Under the pieces are notes generated by a model. The model was not told the origin of the DNA, ran no database searches, and saw only the letters and a list, made by a program, of their open reading frames with translations. Shown here piece after piece: positions 1 to 6,825 of a stretch of 41,020 bases of DNA; positions within the stretch are counted from its first letter, which is position 1; each line of letters begins with the position of its first letter. The translations under genes and the position numbers were made by a program. Location of the stretch: the NCBI RefSeq assembly GCF_009742705.1, contig NZ_WPCU01000010.1, positions 346,132-387,151 on the forward strand, read 5' to 3'. Source of the stretch: Auraticoccus cholistanensis. Lineage in GTDB: Bacteria > Actinomycetota > Actinomycetes > Propionibacteriales > Propionibacteriaceae.

Positions 1-105
1 GTGGCCACCCTCGACAACGACGCCCCCGAGATCTTCCGCCGGACCGCGGAGTTCGTCGCCCGCCACGGCGGGGTGCTCGACGAGCGCGCGGAGAGGGCCT
101 CCTGA
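1..105 (+). CDS. C-terminal end of an alpha/beta hydrolase (partial)
   Basis: Only the last 34 codons are in the window, open at the left edge and ending in TGA at 103-105. The peptide begins VATLDNDAPEIF, which resembles the stretch just after the catalytic His (usually SYHVATLD) in small carboxylesterase/lipase-type alpha/beta hydrolases; the His itself would lie just outside. Its stop overlaps the next gene's ATG (TGATG), so the two are probably translationally coupled. The family call rests on this short motif only. Confidence 0.5.
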   Translation: MATLDNDAPEIFRRTAEFVARHGGVLDERAERAS

Positions 106-677
106 TGCCCGAGCCAGACCCGGACCGGCGCCAGCCGGCCGACTTCGACCGGGTCTTCGCCGAGATGACCGCCAACTGGCGCAGCGACGACCCGGACGCC
201 GACGAGCCCTCCGGTGGCACCGGACCGGGCGGAGCCCCTGACGCCGAGGCGGACCTGACGCGGGCGCGGGACGCCGACGCGGACACCTTCGGGCGCGGTG
301 CCGACGCGGATCCCTCCCCGGCGCGGGCTGCCGACGCAGAACCTTCCCCGGCGCGCGCCTCGGACGCGTGGGCCGACGACCACCCGCTCTTCCGCCAGCC
401 CGTCGAGCCCGAGCCCGAGGAGGTCGAGGAGGAGGACCCGGGGCACTTCGACAAGCCCGAGGTCACCCCGATCCCGTGGAGCTCGCTGTCCACGGTGAGT
501 CTGGTGGGCGGTGCCCTCATCGCCTTCACCGTCGCCGTGCTGCTGCTGGTCCTGCTCGGCTCCCGGTTCCCGACCGGCGTCGGCTACGCCGCCGTGGGCT
601 CCTTCGTGGTCGGGTTCCTGCTGCTGATGACCCGGCTGCGGCGCGACTCCGACCCCGAGGGCGGCGCCAGGCTCTAG
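105..677 (+). CDS. small two-helix membrane protein with long acidic N-terminus
   Basis: A 190-aa protein with no family I can name. Residues 1-125 are hydrophilic, rich in Asp, Glu, Ala and Pro, and include two copies of a 10-residue repeat (ADADPSPARA, residues 66-85). Two membrane helices follow at about 129-154 and 155-175, then a short charged tail. The topology suggests a hairpin in the membrane with a large disordered cytoplasmic N-terminus. The ATG overlaps the stop of the hydrolase gene. Similar short two-helix proteins accompany this cluster in other actinobacteria; that is recollection, and no function is assigned. Confidence 0.8.
   Translation: MPEPDPDRRQPADFDRVFAEMTANWRSDDPDADEPSGGTGPGGAPDAEADLTRARDADADTFGRGADADPSPARAADAEPSPARASDAWADDHPLFRQPVEPEPEEVEEEDPGHFDKPEVTPIPWSSLSTVSLVGGALIAFTVAVLLLVLLGSRFPTGVGYAAVGSFVVGFLLLMTRLRRDSDPEGGARL
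300..359 (+). repeat. two tandem 30-bp coding repeats
   Basis: Two adjacent 30-bp units (300-329, 330-359) encode ADADPSPARA and ADAEPSPARA, with a degenerate third start (SDA). They lie in the disordered part of the membrane protein and keep the reading frame. Confidence 0.75.
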
Positions 678-1771
678 CCGGCCCCCTGCCCACGTGCCGG
701 TCGCTGCGCGCGGCTGCGCTCGGCGGCCTCGCCCACCACCGACAGCCGGGTGGCCAGCGGGCGCCGGCGGGTGCGCCGGTGCCGCCAGCGGCGCCGCGGC
801 CAGAAGCCCTCGCCGCGACCGGGCGGCTGCTCGATGGACTGCCGCGCCAGGTCGGCGGCCCCGATCAGCCCGGCCGCGCTGCCCAGCTCGGCCAGCGCCA
901 GGGTGGCGGACGGCCGGAAGCCGCGGCCGGTGAGGGTGCGGTCGAAGGCCCGTTGCGCGGGGTCGAGCAGCAGCGCACCGTTCTCGCTGACACCACCGCC
1001 GACCACGAACAGGTCCGGGTCGAAGGCGGCGGCCAGGTTCGCCAGCCCCAGCCCGAGCCAGTGGCCGACGTCGCTGATCAGCTCCACGCACATCGGGTCG
1101 CCGGCCATGGCGGCGGCGCTGACGTCGAGCCCGGTGATCCGGTCGGGCGATCCGACCGCGGCGAGCAGCGCGTGCGCCTGCGGCGAGCGGGCCTCGGCCA
1201 GCTGGCGGGCGTCACGCTCCAGCGCGTTGCCCGAGGAGTACTGCTCCCAGCAGCCGCGGTTCCCGCACGGGCACCAGTGGCCGCCGGGGACGACGCCCAT
1301 GTGGCCGAACTCCCCCGCCATCCCGTACCGGCCGCGGAACAGCTCGCCGTTGAGCACCACCGCGCCGCCGATGCCGGTGCCCAGGGTGATGCAGATCATC
1401 ACCGAGGACTCCCGGCCGGCGCCGAAGCGGTACTCCGCCCAGGCGGCGGCGTTGGCGTCGTTGTCCACCACCAGCGGGAGGTCCAGCCGCTCGCCCAGCC
1501 GGTCGCGGATGGGCTCGTTGCGCCAGGCGAGGTGCGGCGAGAAGCGCACCGTCGCCTGGTCGGTGTCGACCCAGCCCGCGGCCCCGATGCCGACGGCCAC
1601 GACCTCGTGGCGGCGACGCAGCCGGCGCACCACCTCCACCACCGCGTCCTCGACCGCCGTGGGCGAGTGCGAGGGGGTGGGCTGCTGCACCCGCTCCAGG
1701 ATCGCGCCCTGCTCGTCCACCACCCCGGCGGCCACCTTGGTGCCGCCGATGTCCACCCCGATGGTCAGCAC
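674..1771 (-). CDS. ROK-family glucokinase
   Basis: Probable ATP-dependent glucokinase of the ROK family (glucose to glucose 6-phosphate, cytoplasmic). The phosphate-binding DIGGTK motif is at residues 7-12, the catalytic-Asp region reads VVDNDANAA, and the ROK zinc site is CPCGNRGCWEQ. Start is GTG, with GGGAG just upstream and 4 nt after the preceding SRPBCC stop. At 365 aa it is about 45 residues longer than typical actinobacterial glucokinases (near 315-320 from memory); the extra is an Arg-rich tail after about residue 320. It is the last gene of the minus-strand operon, and its stop overlaps the stop of the convergent gene. A polyphosphate or N-acetylmannosamine kinase cannot be excluded from sequence alone. 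Confidence 0.9.
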   Translation of the reverse strand: MLTIGVDIGGTKVAAGVVDEQGAILERVQQPTPSHSPTAVEDAVVEVVRRLRRRHEVVAVGIGAAGWVDTDQATVRFSPHLAWRNEPIRDRLGERLDLPLVVDNDANAAAWAEYRFGAGRESSVMICITLGTGIGGAVVLNGELFRGRYGMAGEFGHMGVVPGGHWCPCGNRGCWEQYSSGNALERDARQLAEARSPQAHALLAAVGSPDRITGLDVSAAAMAGDPMCVELISDVGHWLGLGLANLAAAFDPDLFVVGGGVSENGALLLDPAQRAFDRTLTGRGFRPSATLALAELGSAAGLIGAADLARQSIEQPPGRGEGFWPRRRWRHRRTRRRPLATRLSVVGEAAERSRAQRPARGQGAG

Positions 1772-1775
1772 CGCG

Positions 1776-2216
1776 TCAGCTCCCGCTCTTCGAGGCGACC
1801 CGTCGTCCCAGGCCCTTCAGGGCGCCGTCGACGATGGTCTTCTCGGCCTTGCGCCGCAGCATGCCCAGCAGCGGCAGGGTCAGGTCGACGCTGAGGCTGT
1901 AGGTGACCTCGGTCCCCGCACCGCGCGGCCGCAGCTGGTACGAGCCGTCCATGGCCGTCAGCTTCTCGCCCTCGACCAGGTGCCAGCTCACCTCGTCCTC
2001 GGCCCAGCTGTAGCGCACGGTGTAGCTCTCGGAGATGAGCGGGTGCCGCAGGCTCATCCGGACCAGGTCGGGGCGCCCGTCGGCGGAGGTGGTGAGCACC
2101 TCGACCGCCGCCATCGAGTCGACCCACTCCGGGTAGGCCGTCAGGTCGGCGATCACCGCCATCACCTGCTCGGGCGGCGCCTCGATCACGGCGCTCGCAC
2201 GGGTCCGTTCGGCCAT
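1776..2216 (-). CDS. SRPBCC (START/polyketide cyclase-like) protein
   Basis: A 146-aa single-domain SRPBCC protein with a hydrophobic-ligand fold. The N-terminal strand (ASAVIEAPPEQVMAVIADL), the YPEWV helix and a C-terminal amphipathic helix are all recognisable. The start at 2216 is chosen because GAGGAGA lies just upstream and homologues begin here; the reading frame stays open further upstream but is not family-like. In mycobacteria a homologue (Rv2185c from memory) also lies beside pimB. The ligand is unknown. It is translated in the operon between a second SRPBCC gene and the glucokinase. Confidence 0.88.
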   Translation of the reverse strand: MAERTRASAVIEAPPEQVMAVIADLTAYPEWVDSMAAVEVLTTSADGRPDLVRMSLRHPLISESYTVRYSWAEDEVSWHLVEGEKLTAMDGSYQLRPRGAGTEVTYSLSVDLTLPLLGMLRRKAEKTIVDGALKGLGRRVASKSGS

Positions 2217-2248
2217 CGCGCTCTCCTCGCAGCTGGGGTGGCGCGAGC

Positions 2249-2704
2249 CTATCGGTCCTGCGGCAGCTGGTCGGCGAGGCCCCGGAGGGCGGCCTGCCAG
2301 CGCCGCAGGTGGGCCTGCAGCAGCAGCCGCTGGTGGCGCCGCTGCAGCCAGCCGGCACGCCGGGGTCTGCGGCGGCCGTCGCCGGTGGGCGTCGCAGCCA
2401 GCCAGAAGTGGACGTGCACGCCGGGCGGGACCTCGACCCGTTCGAGCCACCACTCCACCCGGCCGACGAGGACCCCGCTGACCACGGCCCGCACGCCCTC
2501 CTCGCCGCGGTCGTCCCAGGGGTGCAGCACGAGGTCGGGGGCCCAGCGCGCGAGGTGCTCCGGGCTCGCCAAGGCGGGGGCCAGGCCGGCGGCCGCACCC
2601 GGCACGAAGGTCTCGGCCTCCACCGTGACCAGCGGTGGCAGCTGGGCGCCCCTGGTTGGTCGAGGCGGGGTCGGTTCCGGCGGGGTCGGTCGGGGGCGGG
2701 TCAC
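2249..2704 (-). CDS. second SRPBCC-like protein
   Basis: A 151-aa protein. After a Pro-rich, probably disordered N-terminus (residues 1-25) comes a START-like region (HLARWAPDLVLHPWDDRG, then VEWWLERVEVPPGVHVHFWL) and a very basic C-terminal helix rich in Arg, Gln and Leu. The start is GTG at 2704, whose last bases form the TGA stop of the mannosyltransferase gene (GTGA overlap), a classic coupling arrangement. The family is called on the overall pattern; no ligand is inferred. It may act with the adjacent SRPBCC protein. Confidence 0.75.
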   Translation of the reverse strand: MTRPRPTPPEPTPPRPTRGAQLPPLVTVEAETFVPGAAAGLAPALASPEHLARWAPDLVLHPWDDRGEEGVRAVVSGVLVGRVEWWLERVEVPPGVHVHFWLAATPTGDGRRRPRRAGWLQRRHQRLLLQAHLRRWQAALRGLADQLPQDR

Positions 2705-3822
2705 AGGTCGAGGGCGGCACGGAGCACGGTGCCGACGTGATCGGTGGAGAAGCGGTGCCGGACGTGCTCCCTGCCCCGGCCGCCCATCTCGGCCCGCCGC
2801 ACCGGGTCGCCCAGCAGGGCGGTCATCGCGGCGGCCCACGCCTTCGGCCGGGTGGGGTCGAGGACGTGCCCGCTGATCCCGTCCAGCACGGTCTCCGGGG
2901 CTCCGCCCGAGCGACCGACCAGCACCGGCAGACCGCTCGCCGCCGCCTCGGCGAAGACGACCCCCAGCCCTTCCGGGCTCAGCCCCGCGAAGCGCGTCCG
3001 CACCGGCAGGGCGAAGACGTCGGCGCTGCGCATCAGCTCCGGCACGCGCTCGTGCGGCACCGCCCCCAGCCACCGCGGAGCAGCCTCGCCGCGTCCCAGC
3101 TCCCGCTCCGCCCGCGCCTGCCAGGAGGCCCGCCGGGGCCCGTCCCCGGCCAGCAGCAGCCGGGGCGCGACGTCCCCGGACCAGCCGTCGAGCACCTGGC
3201 GCCAGGCCCGCAGCAGCACGTCGACGCCCTTGCGCGGGGTCATCCGGGCCACCGCCAGCACCGTGGGTGCGGAGGGACCCGGCCGGGGCGCGGGCGCGGG
3301 CGTGAACCGCCCGGTCGCCACCGGCGGTGGCAGCCGCACCATCCGTCCCGCCACCCGTGGGCCCACGGCGGCCGCGATCGGTCCCCGGGTCGCCTCGGAG
3401 ACGTAGCCCAGGTGGTCGACGGCCTCGCCCACCCGCCGCAGCGCCCGACGGGTCCCGGGCACCCGCGACCACCACACCTCGTGCCCGTGGGTGAGGGCCA
3501 CCAGCCGTCGGGCGCCGGCTCGCCGCAGCGCAGGGGCCAGCAGCCCCAGCGGGGCCGCAGCGCCGAACAGCACCCGTCGGGCGCCGGTGCTGCGCAGCAG
3601 CTCGACCGCGGCCCGGGTGGTCGCGGGCGTGGGCAGCAGGGTGGCCGTGGGGAGCCGGTGCACCGGGTGCGGCGGGTGCACCTCGTGCTGGCGCGGGTGC
3701 GAGGAGGTGAGCACCACCACGTCGTGCCCGAGCAGCTCCGCGGCGGTCGAGACGAAGGTCTCGATGCCGCCGAGCCGGGGCGGGTAGTCGTTGGTCACCA
3801 CCAGCGTGGTGCGCTCGCTCAT
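2701..3822 (-). CDS. pimB: PimB-type GT4 mannosyltransferase
   Basis: A 373-aa GT-B glycosyltransferase of family GT4, most like the GDP-mannose-dependent enzyme that adds the second mannose to phosphatidylinositol mannoside. The N-terminal domain opens with TNDYPPRLGGIETFV. The C-terminal nucleotide-sugar domain has VARMTPRKGVDVL and the E-x7-E motif in PEGLGVVFAEAAASG, followed by GRSGGAPETV. The ATG at 3822 overlaps the stop of the upstream lipoprotein gene (ATGA) and the gene ends overlapping the next start (GTGA), so it is embedded in the operon. It acts at the cytoplasmic face of the membrane. The exact acceptor is inferred from family and gene order; another lipid glycosyltransferase is the main alternative. 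Confidence 0.85.
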   Translation of the reverse strand: MSERTTLVVTNDYPPRLGGIETFVSTAAELLGHDVVVLTSSHPRQHEVHPPHPVHRLPTATLLPTPATTRAAVELLRSTGARRVLFGAAAPLGLLAPALRRAGARRLVALTHGHEVWWSRVPGTRRALRRVGEAVDHLGYVSEATRGPIAAAVGPRVAGRMVRLPPPVATGRFTPAPAPRPGPSAPTVLAVARMTPRKGVDVLLRAWRQVLDGWSGDVAPRLLLAGDGPRRASWQARAERELGRGEAAPRWLGAVPHERVPELMRSADVFALPVRTRFAGLSPEGLGVVFAEAAASGLPVLVGRSGGAPETVLDGISGHVLDPTRPKAWAAAMTALLGDPVRRAEMGGRGREHVRHRFSTDHVGTVLRAALDL

Positions 3823-5126
3823 CCGGCTCCCCCGTCCCCGGACCGCAGCGAGGCCACGTCCCGACCGGCGGCCAGGTCGGCGAGCGCACCCTGGACGGCC
3901 GCGGCCAGCTCCTCCTCGGACCAGCCGGCGGCGCGGAGCCGCTGCTCCACCGGAGCGCCGCGGGCGGTCTGGGCGACCAGGTCGAGCAGGCCCACCGGCC
4001 CCAGCCGGTCCTGCAGCAGCCGCACCGCCACCCAGCAGCGCAGGTAGGCCGCGCCCGGCTCGGCGGCCAGCTGCTCCTCGTCGGGCAGCCCGCTCAGCCG
4101 CGCGGCGTCGTCCGCCTGCTCGGCGGTGACCGGGGCGAGGTCGGGCTGCGCCTCGCGCGCCACCGACTCGGCCAGACCCTCGACCAGCCAGCGCGGCGAG
4201 CGGCTGGCCGGGGAGGCGGTGCGGACGTGGACGAGCTCGTGGGTGAGCAGGAAGCGCCAGGCCGGACCGGTCAGGTTCGCGGCCGGGTCGACCACCACCG
4301 GCAGGGCTCCCGCCGGGTCGGCGACGGTCACGGCGGCCCGCCCGGCGAGGTCGCCACCCAGCACCCGTCCGGCCACCACGGAGGTGGAGGGCACCTGCAC
4401 GACGACGGCCGGCGGCGGCCCCTCCGGGCGCGCGGCGTCGAGGTCGGCCGCGGCCACGGCGGCGACCGCCTGCTCCGTCCGCCGCCGCCAGGCGTCGGCG
4501 TCCACGCCGGCGCCGGTCAGCAGGCTGGTCTCCCCCACCCGCTGCACGGTGACCGGCTCGAGCCACCAGTGCGGGACGGCGGCGTCTGGGCGGGCCGGTC
4601 CGTCGACCGTCCCGGCCAGCCGGGGACGGCCGTCCTCGACCAGCCAGGTCAGCCAGACGGTGCCCTGCAGCCGCTCGTCGGGGCGGGGCCGGCCGGCGGT
4701 GCTCCAGGTCGCGCGGGCCCGGACCACGACGGCGGGCTGGCCGAGGACCTCCGCCCGGCCGGGTCGCAGCTCCGCACGCTCCGTCGCGAGCTCGACCTCG
4801 ACCCGTCCCAGCTGCTCCAGGTTGGCGAACAGCTCGTCGGCGGTGGCGGCGAAGCCCGGGTCGGCGGTGCTCAGCTCGGCGTCGAAGCCGGCCCGGTCGC
4901 CGGCGACCGCCGCCGCGACCCAGCGGTCCAGCGCCTGCTGGGCCGCAGCCTGGTCCCAGCTCGCTGCCGGGTCCTCGGCGGGTGGGGCGCAGCCGAGCAG
5001 CAGCGGGAGCAGCAGGGCCAGCAGGCGACGCAGCCCCCGCCCGGCGGACCGGGAGGGGGCTGGCGTCGAGACGGCGCGGCGCGACGGGGGCGCCGGCTGG
5101 TGCGGCTCAGCCGACGCGGCGGGCAC
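3819..5126 (-). CDS. putative lipoprotein with HExxH metallopeptidase-like domain
   Basis: About 435 aa. A basic region (GRGLRR) and a hydrophobic run end in the lipobox LLLGC, so it is probably lipidated and extracytoplasmic. The middle (residues ~55-170) resembles a NTF2/DUF4878-like fold. Residues 296-300 form HELVH within LLTHELVHVRT, and a GLAESVAREA stretch with a possible third ligand Glu follows, as in gluzincin 'peptidase MA-like' proteins. The start is uncertain: no ATG lies close to the signal peptide; GTG at 5126, which overlaps the NlpC gene by 20 bp, gives Cys46 as the lipidated residue, and a start nearer the lipobox (CTG or TTG) is possible. It lies between NlpC/P60 and pimB genes. 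Substrate unknown. Confidence 0.78.
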   Translation of the reverse strand: MPAASAEPHQPAPPSRRAVSTPAPSRSAGRGLRRLLALLLPLLLGCAPPAEDPAASWDQAAAQQALDRWVAAAVAGDRAGFDAELSTADPGFAATADELFANLEQLGRVEVELATERAELRPGRAEVLGQPAVVVRARATWSTAGRPRPDERLQGTVWLTWLVEDGRPRLAGTVDGPARPDAAVPHWWLEPVTVQRVGETSLLTGAGVDADAWRRRTEQAVAAVAAADLDAARPEGPPPAVVVQVPSTSVVAGRVLGGDLAGRAAVTVADPAGALPVVVDPAANLTGPAWRFLLTHELVHVRTASPASRSPRWLVEGLAESVAREAQPDLAPVTAEQADDAARLSGLPDEEQLAAEPGAAYLRCWVAVRLLQDRLGPVGLLDLVAQTARGAPVEQRLRAAGWSEEELAAAVQGALADLAAGRDVASLRSGDGGAG

Positions 5127-6210
5127 CGGCGATGGGCATCGAGTCGACCGGGGCGTACCCGATCGGCTTGCCGGGCCGGGAGGCGTGCACGATCTGGCCG
5201 CCGCCCACGTAGATGGCCACGTGCGAGATGCCGCCGTAGTAGAAGACGAGGTCACCGGGCTGCAGCGAGCCGATCGAGACCGACTGGCCGGAGCCGAACT
5301 GCTGCTGGGAGGTGCGCGGCAGGCTCACCCCGGCGGCGCGCCAGGCGGCGCCGGTCAGGCCGGAGCAGTCGTAGGCGCCGGGGCCGGTGGCGCCGTAGCC
5401 GTAGGGCTTGCCGATCTGGGCCTTGGCGAAGGCCACCGCGTCGGCGGCGCGGCCGGAGCCGGTGCTGACCGCGGCGCTCGCAGCGGCGTCCTCGGACGCC
5501 CCGTCGTCCTGGCCACGCTGCTCGTCGTCGCCGGTCCGCTCCTCGCGGGCGGCCGGCTCGGCGTCGGCGGCCTCCTCCGCCGCGGCGGCGGCGGCGCGCT
5601 CGGCCTCCCGCTCCTCGGCGGCCAGACGCTCCCGCTCCTCCTCGCTGAGGCGGTCGAGGACCGCCTGGGCCTCGGCGAGCTTCTCCTGCGAGCGCTTGCG
5701 GGCGTCGGCCATCTCGGCCTCGGAGGTGCCGATCTGGGCCACCTCGGCCTGGGTCGCGCGCTCGAGGTCGACCAGGTTCGCCTGCTCGGTCTGGAACTGC
5801 TGCAGGCTGGTGTTCTGGGTGTCGTTGACCTTCTCGACCGTGGCGAACTGGCTCATGAAGCCGTCGGAGTCGGCCGACATCAGCAGCCGGGTGGTCGGGT
5901 CGAGGTGACGGCCCTGGTACTGGGCGAGGGCGATGCGGCTGATCTGCCCGCGCATCTGCTCGACCTTCTCGCGCTGGTCGGCCAGGTCGGCCTGCTTGGC
6001 CGCCAGCCGGTCACGCGCCTTGGTGAGCCGGTCCTGCGCGGCGGCGTAGTCCTGGTCGATCGCGGCGGCCTCCATGCCGAGCGCCTCCACCCGCTCGCGG
6101 GCCTCGTCGATCGGGTCGGCCGAGGCCGGTCCCACGACGAACCCCAGCGCCAGGGCGGCGACGGCGGTGACGGCGGCGGCCCGCGAGGCCAGGCGAGCGC
6201 ACGAGATCAC
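5107..6210 (-). CDS. secreted NlpC/P60 peptidoglycan hydrolase
   Basis: A 367-aa exported endopeptidase, probably cutting D-Glu-mDAP/LL-DAP bonds in peptidoglycan. A signal peptide (residues 1-~33, ending GPASADP) is followed by a long coiled coil (~35-200) like that of RipA-type hydrolases, an acidic Ala-rich linker, and a C-terminal NlpC/P60 domain. The catalytic Cys282 is in YDCSGLTGAAW, His330 in ISHVAIYVGG and the third polar residue is His342. The start is GTG at 6210 with AAGGAG 5-6 nt upstream. The mycobacterial counterpart by position is Rv2190c (memory). A long leader, a promoter and a CRP-type palindrome precede it. Confidence 0.92.
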   Translation of the reverse strand: MISCARLASRAAAVTAVAALALGFVVGPASADPIDEARERVEALGMEAAAIDQDYAAAQDRLTKARDRLAAKQADLADQREKVEQMRGQISRIALAQYQGRHLDPTTRLLMSADSDGFMSQFATVEKVNDTQNTSLQQFQTEQANLVDLERATQAEVAQIGTSEAEMADARKRSQEKLAEAQAVLDRLSEEERERLAAEEREAERAAAAAAEEAADAEPAAREERTGDDEQRGQDDGASEDAAASAAVSTGSGRAADAVAFAKAQIGKPYGYGATGPGAYDCSGLTGAAWRAAGVSLPRTSQQQFGSGQSVSIGSLQPGDLVFYYGGISHVAIYVGGGQIVHASRPGKPIGYAPVDSMPIAGARRVG

Positions 6211-6387
6211 GCAGACTCCTTCTTCTCGACTGCTGCAGCTGAGCCGGCTCGCCCACGAGCCGCGGCGACCCACGCGGACGTGGGACGCTCCCCCGGGCCG
6301 GCGTGGTCTGCCGGCACGGCACGGTCTGCCGGCTCCAGACCCAGCGCGTGCCCGGGTGACGATGCACACGTCAGGGCCCAGGGCACG
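6211..6387 (-). other. long structured 5' leader of the NlpC/P60 gene
   Basis: Between the proposed start of transcription (~6387) and the GTG lie about 177 nt. They contain a 6-bp hairpin (CCCACG/CGTGGG, 6269-6284) and a 10-bp direct repeat GGTCTGCCGG (plus strand, 6305-6314 and 6323-6332). NlpC/P60 genes of actinobacteria often carry a c-di-AMP (ydaO) riboswitch; a GGGGGAGC stretch and GAGCCGGCTCAGCT recall parts of it, but the conserved 3' block is incomplete. Confidence 0.3.
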
Positions 6388-6393
6388 GGGGTC

Positions 6394-6423
6394 ACGCTAT
6401 GCCAGCGGCGGTCCGGATACCAA
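6394..6423 (-). promoter_or_regulatory. putative housekeeping promoter of the NlpC/P60 gene
   Basis: Minus-strand -35 TTGGTA (6418-6423) and -10 TAGCGT (6394-6399) are 18 bp apart. Transcription would start near 6387. The CRP-type palindrome lies about 73 bp upstream of that start. Confidence 0.45.
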
Positions 6424-6452
6424 ATGGTTGCTGAGGGTTCTCAGGACGTGTC

Positions 6453-6470
6453 GTGTGACCTGGCTCACAC
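6453..6470. promoter_or_regulatory. CRP/GlxR-type operator
   Basis: A perfect palindrome, GTGTGA-N6-TCACAC, matching the TGTGA-N6-TCACA consensus of CRP-family regulators. Its centre is about 73 bp upstream of the predicted transcription start of the NlpC/P60 gene, a usual distance for class I activation. It lies just past the stop of the Cys-rich protein gene. Confidence 0.6.
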
Positions 6471-6473
6471 CGC

Positions 6474-6704
6474 TCAGCCCGACGCCTGCCGCCCGTGCGC
6501 GACCCCCGGCCCGGCCCCGGGTGGGGCGAGCCGTAGCGGTGGGAGCAGCCCGTGGCCGGCCAGCGCCGTCAGGGCGCGGCGCTCGTCGTCGTCGAGCACC
6601 ATCGGCGCCTCGTCCGGGTGCCCCATCAGCACGCTGATGACGCACCCGTCGCAGGCGGGTCCGCGGACGGCGCAGGTGTCGCAGTCGATGGTCAAGGAGT
6701 CCAT
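6474..6704 (-). CDS. small conserved Cys-rich protein
   Basis: A 76-aa cytoplasmic protein with two CxxC pairs near its N-terminus (Cys8/Cys11 and Cys18/Cys21, in CDTCAVRGPACDGC), likely to bind zinc or a small Fe-S centre, then LDDDERRALTALAGHGLLPPL, a short helical region. I recognise the pattern as an unnamed actinobacterial family found next to this NlpC locus; function unknown. No Shine-Dalgarno precedes the ATG. Instead a -10-like CAGGGT ends 6 nt before it, with a TGTCAGTG box 8 bp further upstream, so the mRNA may be leaderless and damage-inducible. It is the first gene of the minus-strand block. Confidence 0.82.
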   Translation of the reverse strand: MDSLTIDCDTCAVRGPACDGCVISVLMGHPDEAPMVLDDDERRALTALAGHGLLPPLRLAPPGAGPGVAHGRQASG

Positions 6705-6710
6705 GGCCAC

Positions 6711-6733
6711 ACCCTGACCGGGGCCACTGACAG
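6711..6733 (-). promoter_or_regulatory. PafBC-type (RecA-independent DNA damage) promoter, minus strand
   Basis: On the minus strand, CTGTCAGTG-N8-CAGGGT ends 6 nt before the ATG at 6704. The RecA-independent DNA-damage promoter motif of mycobacteria, as I know it, is TTGTCRGTG-N8-TAnnnT. Eight of nine upstream positions match, the spacing is exact, and the -10 deviates at its first base. Confidence 0.6.
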
Positions 6734-6802
6734 TTCCGCGGGGCGCCGGCCCGGGGGTCGCGTCGCGCCGGTCCGGCCGGCCGGCGCCGGAGGAACTGTC
6801 AG
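6727..6802. repeat. 11-bp inverted repeat joining two divergent promoters
   Basis: CTGACAGTTCC (6727-6737) and its exact complement GGAACTGTCAG (6792-6802) flank 54 bp of GC-rich DNA. Each arm is followed, after exactly 10 nt, by a -10-like hexamer and then a start codon. Confidence 0.8.
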
Positions 6803-6818
6803 CCCCGCTTCCTAGCGT
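6796..6818 (+). promoter_or_regulatory. PafBC-type promoter, plus strand
   Basis: CTGTCAGCC-N8-TAGCGT, with the hexamer 7 nt before the ATG at 6826. TGTCAG and a perfect TAnnnT are present with the right spacing; the final TG of TGTCRGTG is CC. No Shine-Dalgarno follows, so the transcript is probably leaderless. Confidence 0.55.
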
Positions 6819-6825
6819 CTGCCCC

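Noticed and set aside
6211-6387. A confident ydaO (c-di-AMP) riboswitch call before the NlpC/P60 gene
   Set aside because: Only fragments of the consensus are visible; the CAGCUAACCUCGUAgGC-like 3' block is not intact. Kept as a low-interest finding only.
4126-6717. An 863-codon open frame on the plus strand opposite the NlpC/P60 and lipoprotein genes
   Set aside because: It is low-complexity Ser/Arg/Ala/Gly sequence with no motifs, antisense to two well-supported genes; long empty frames are expected at this GC content.
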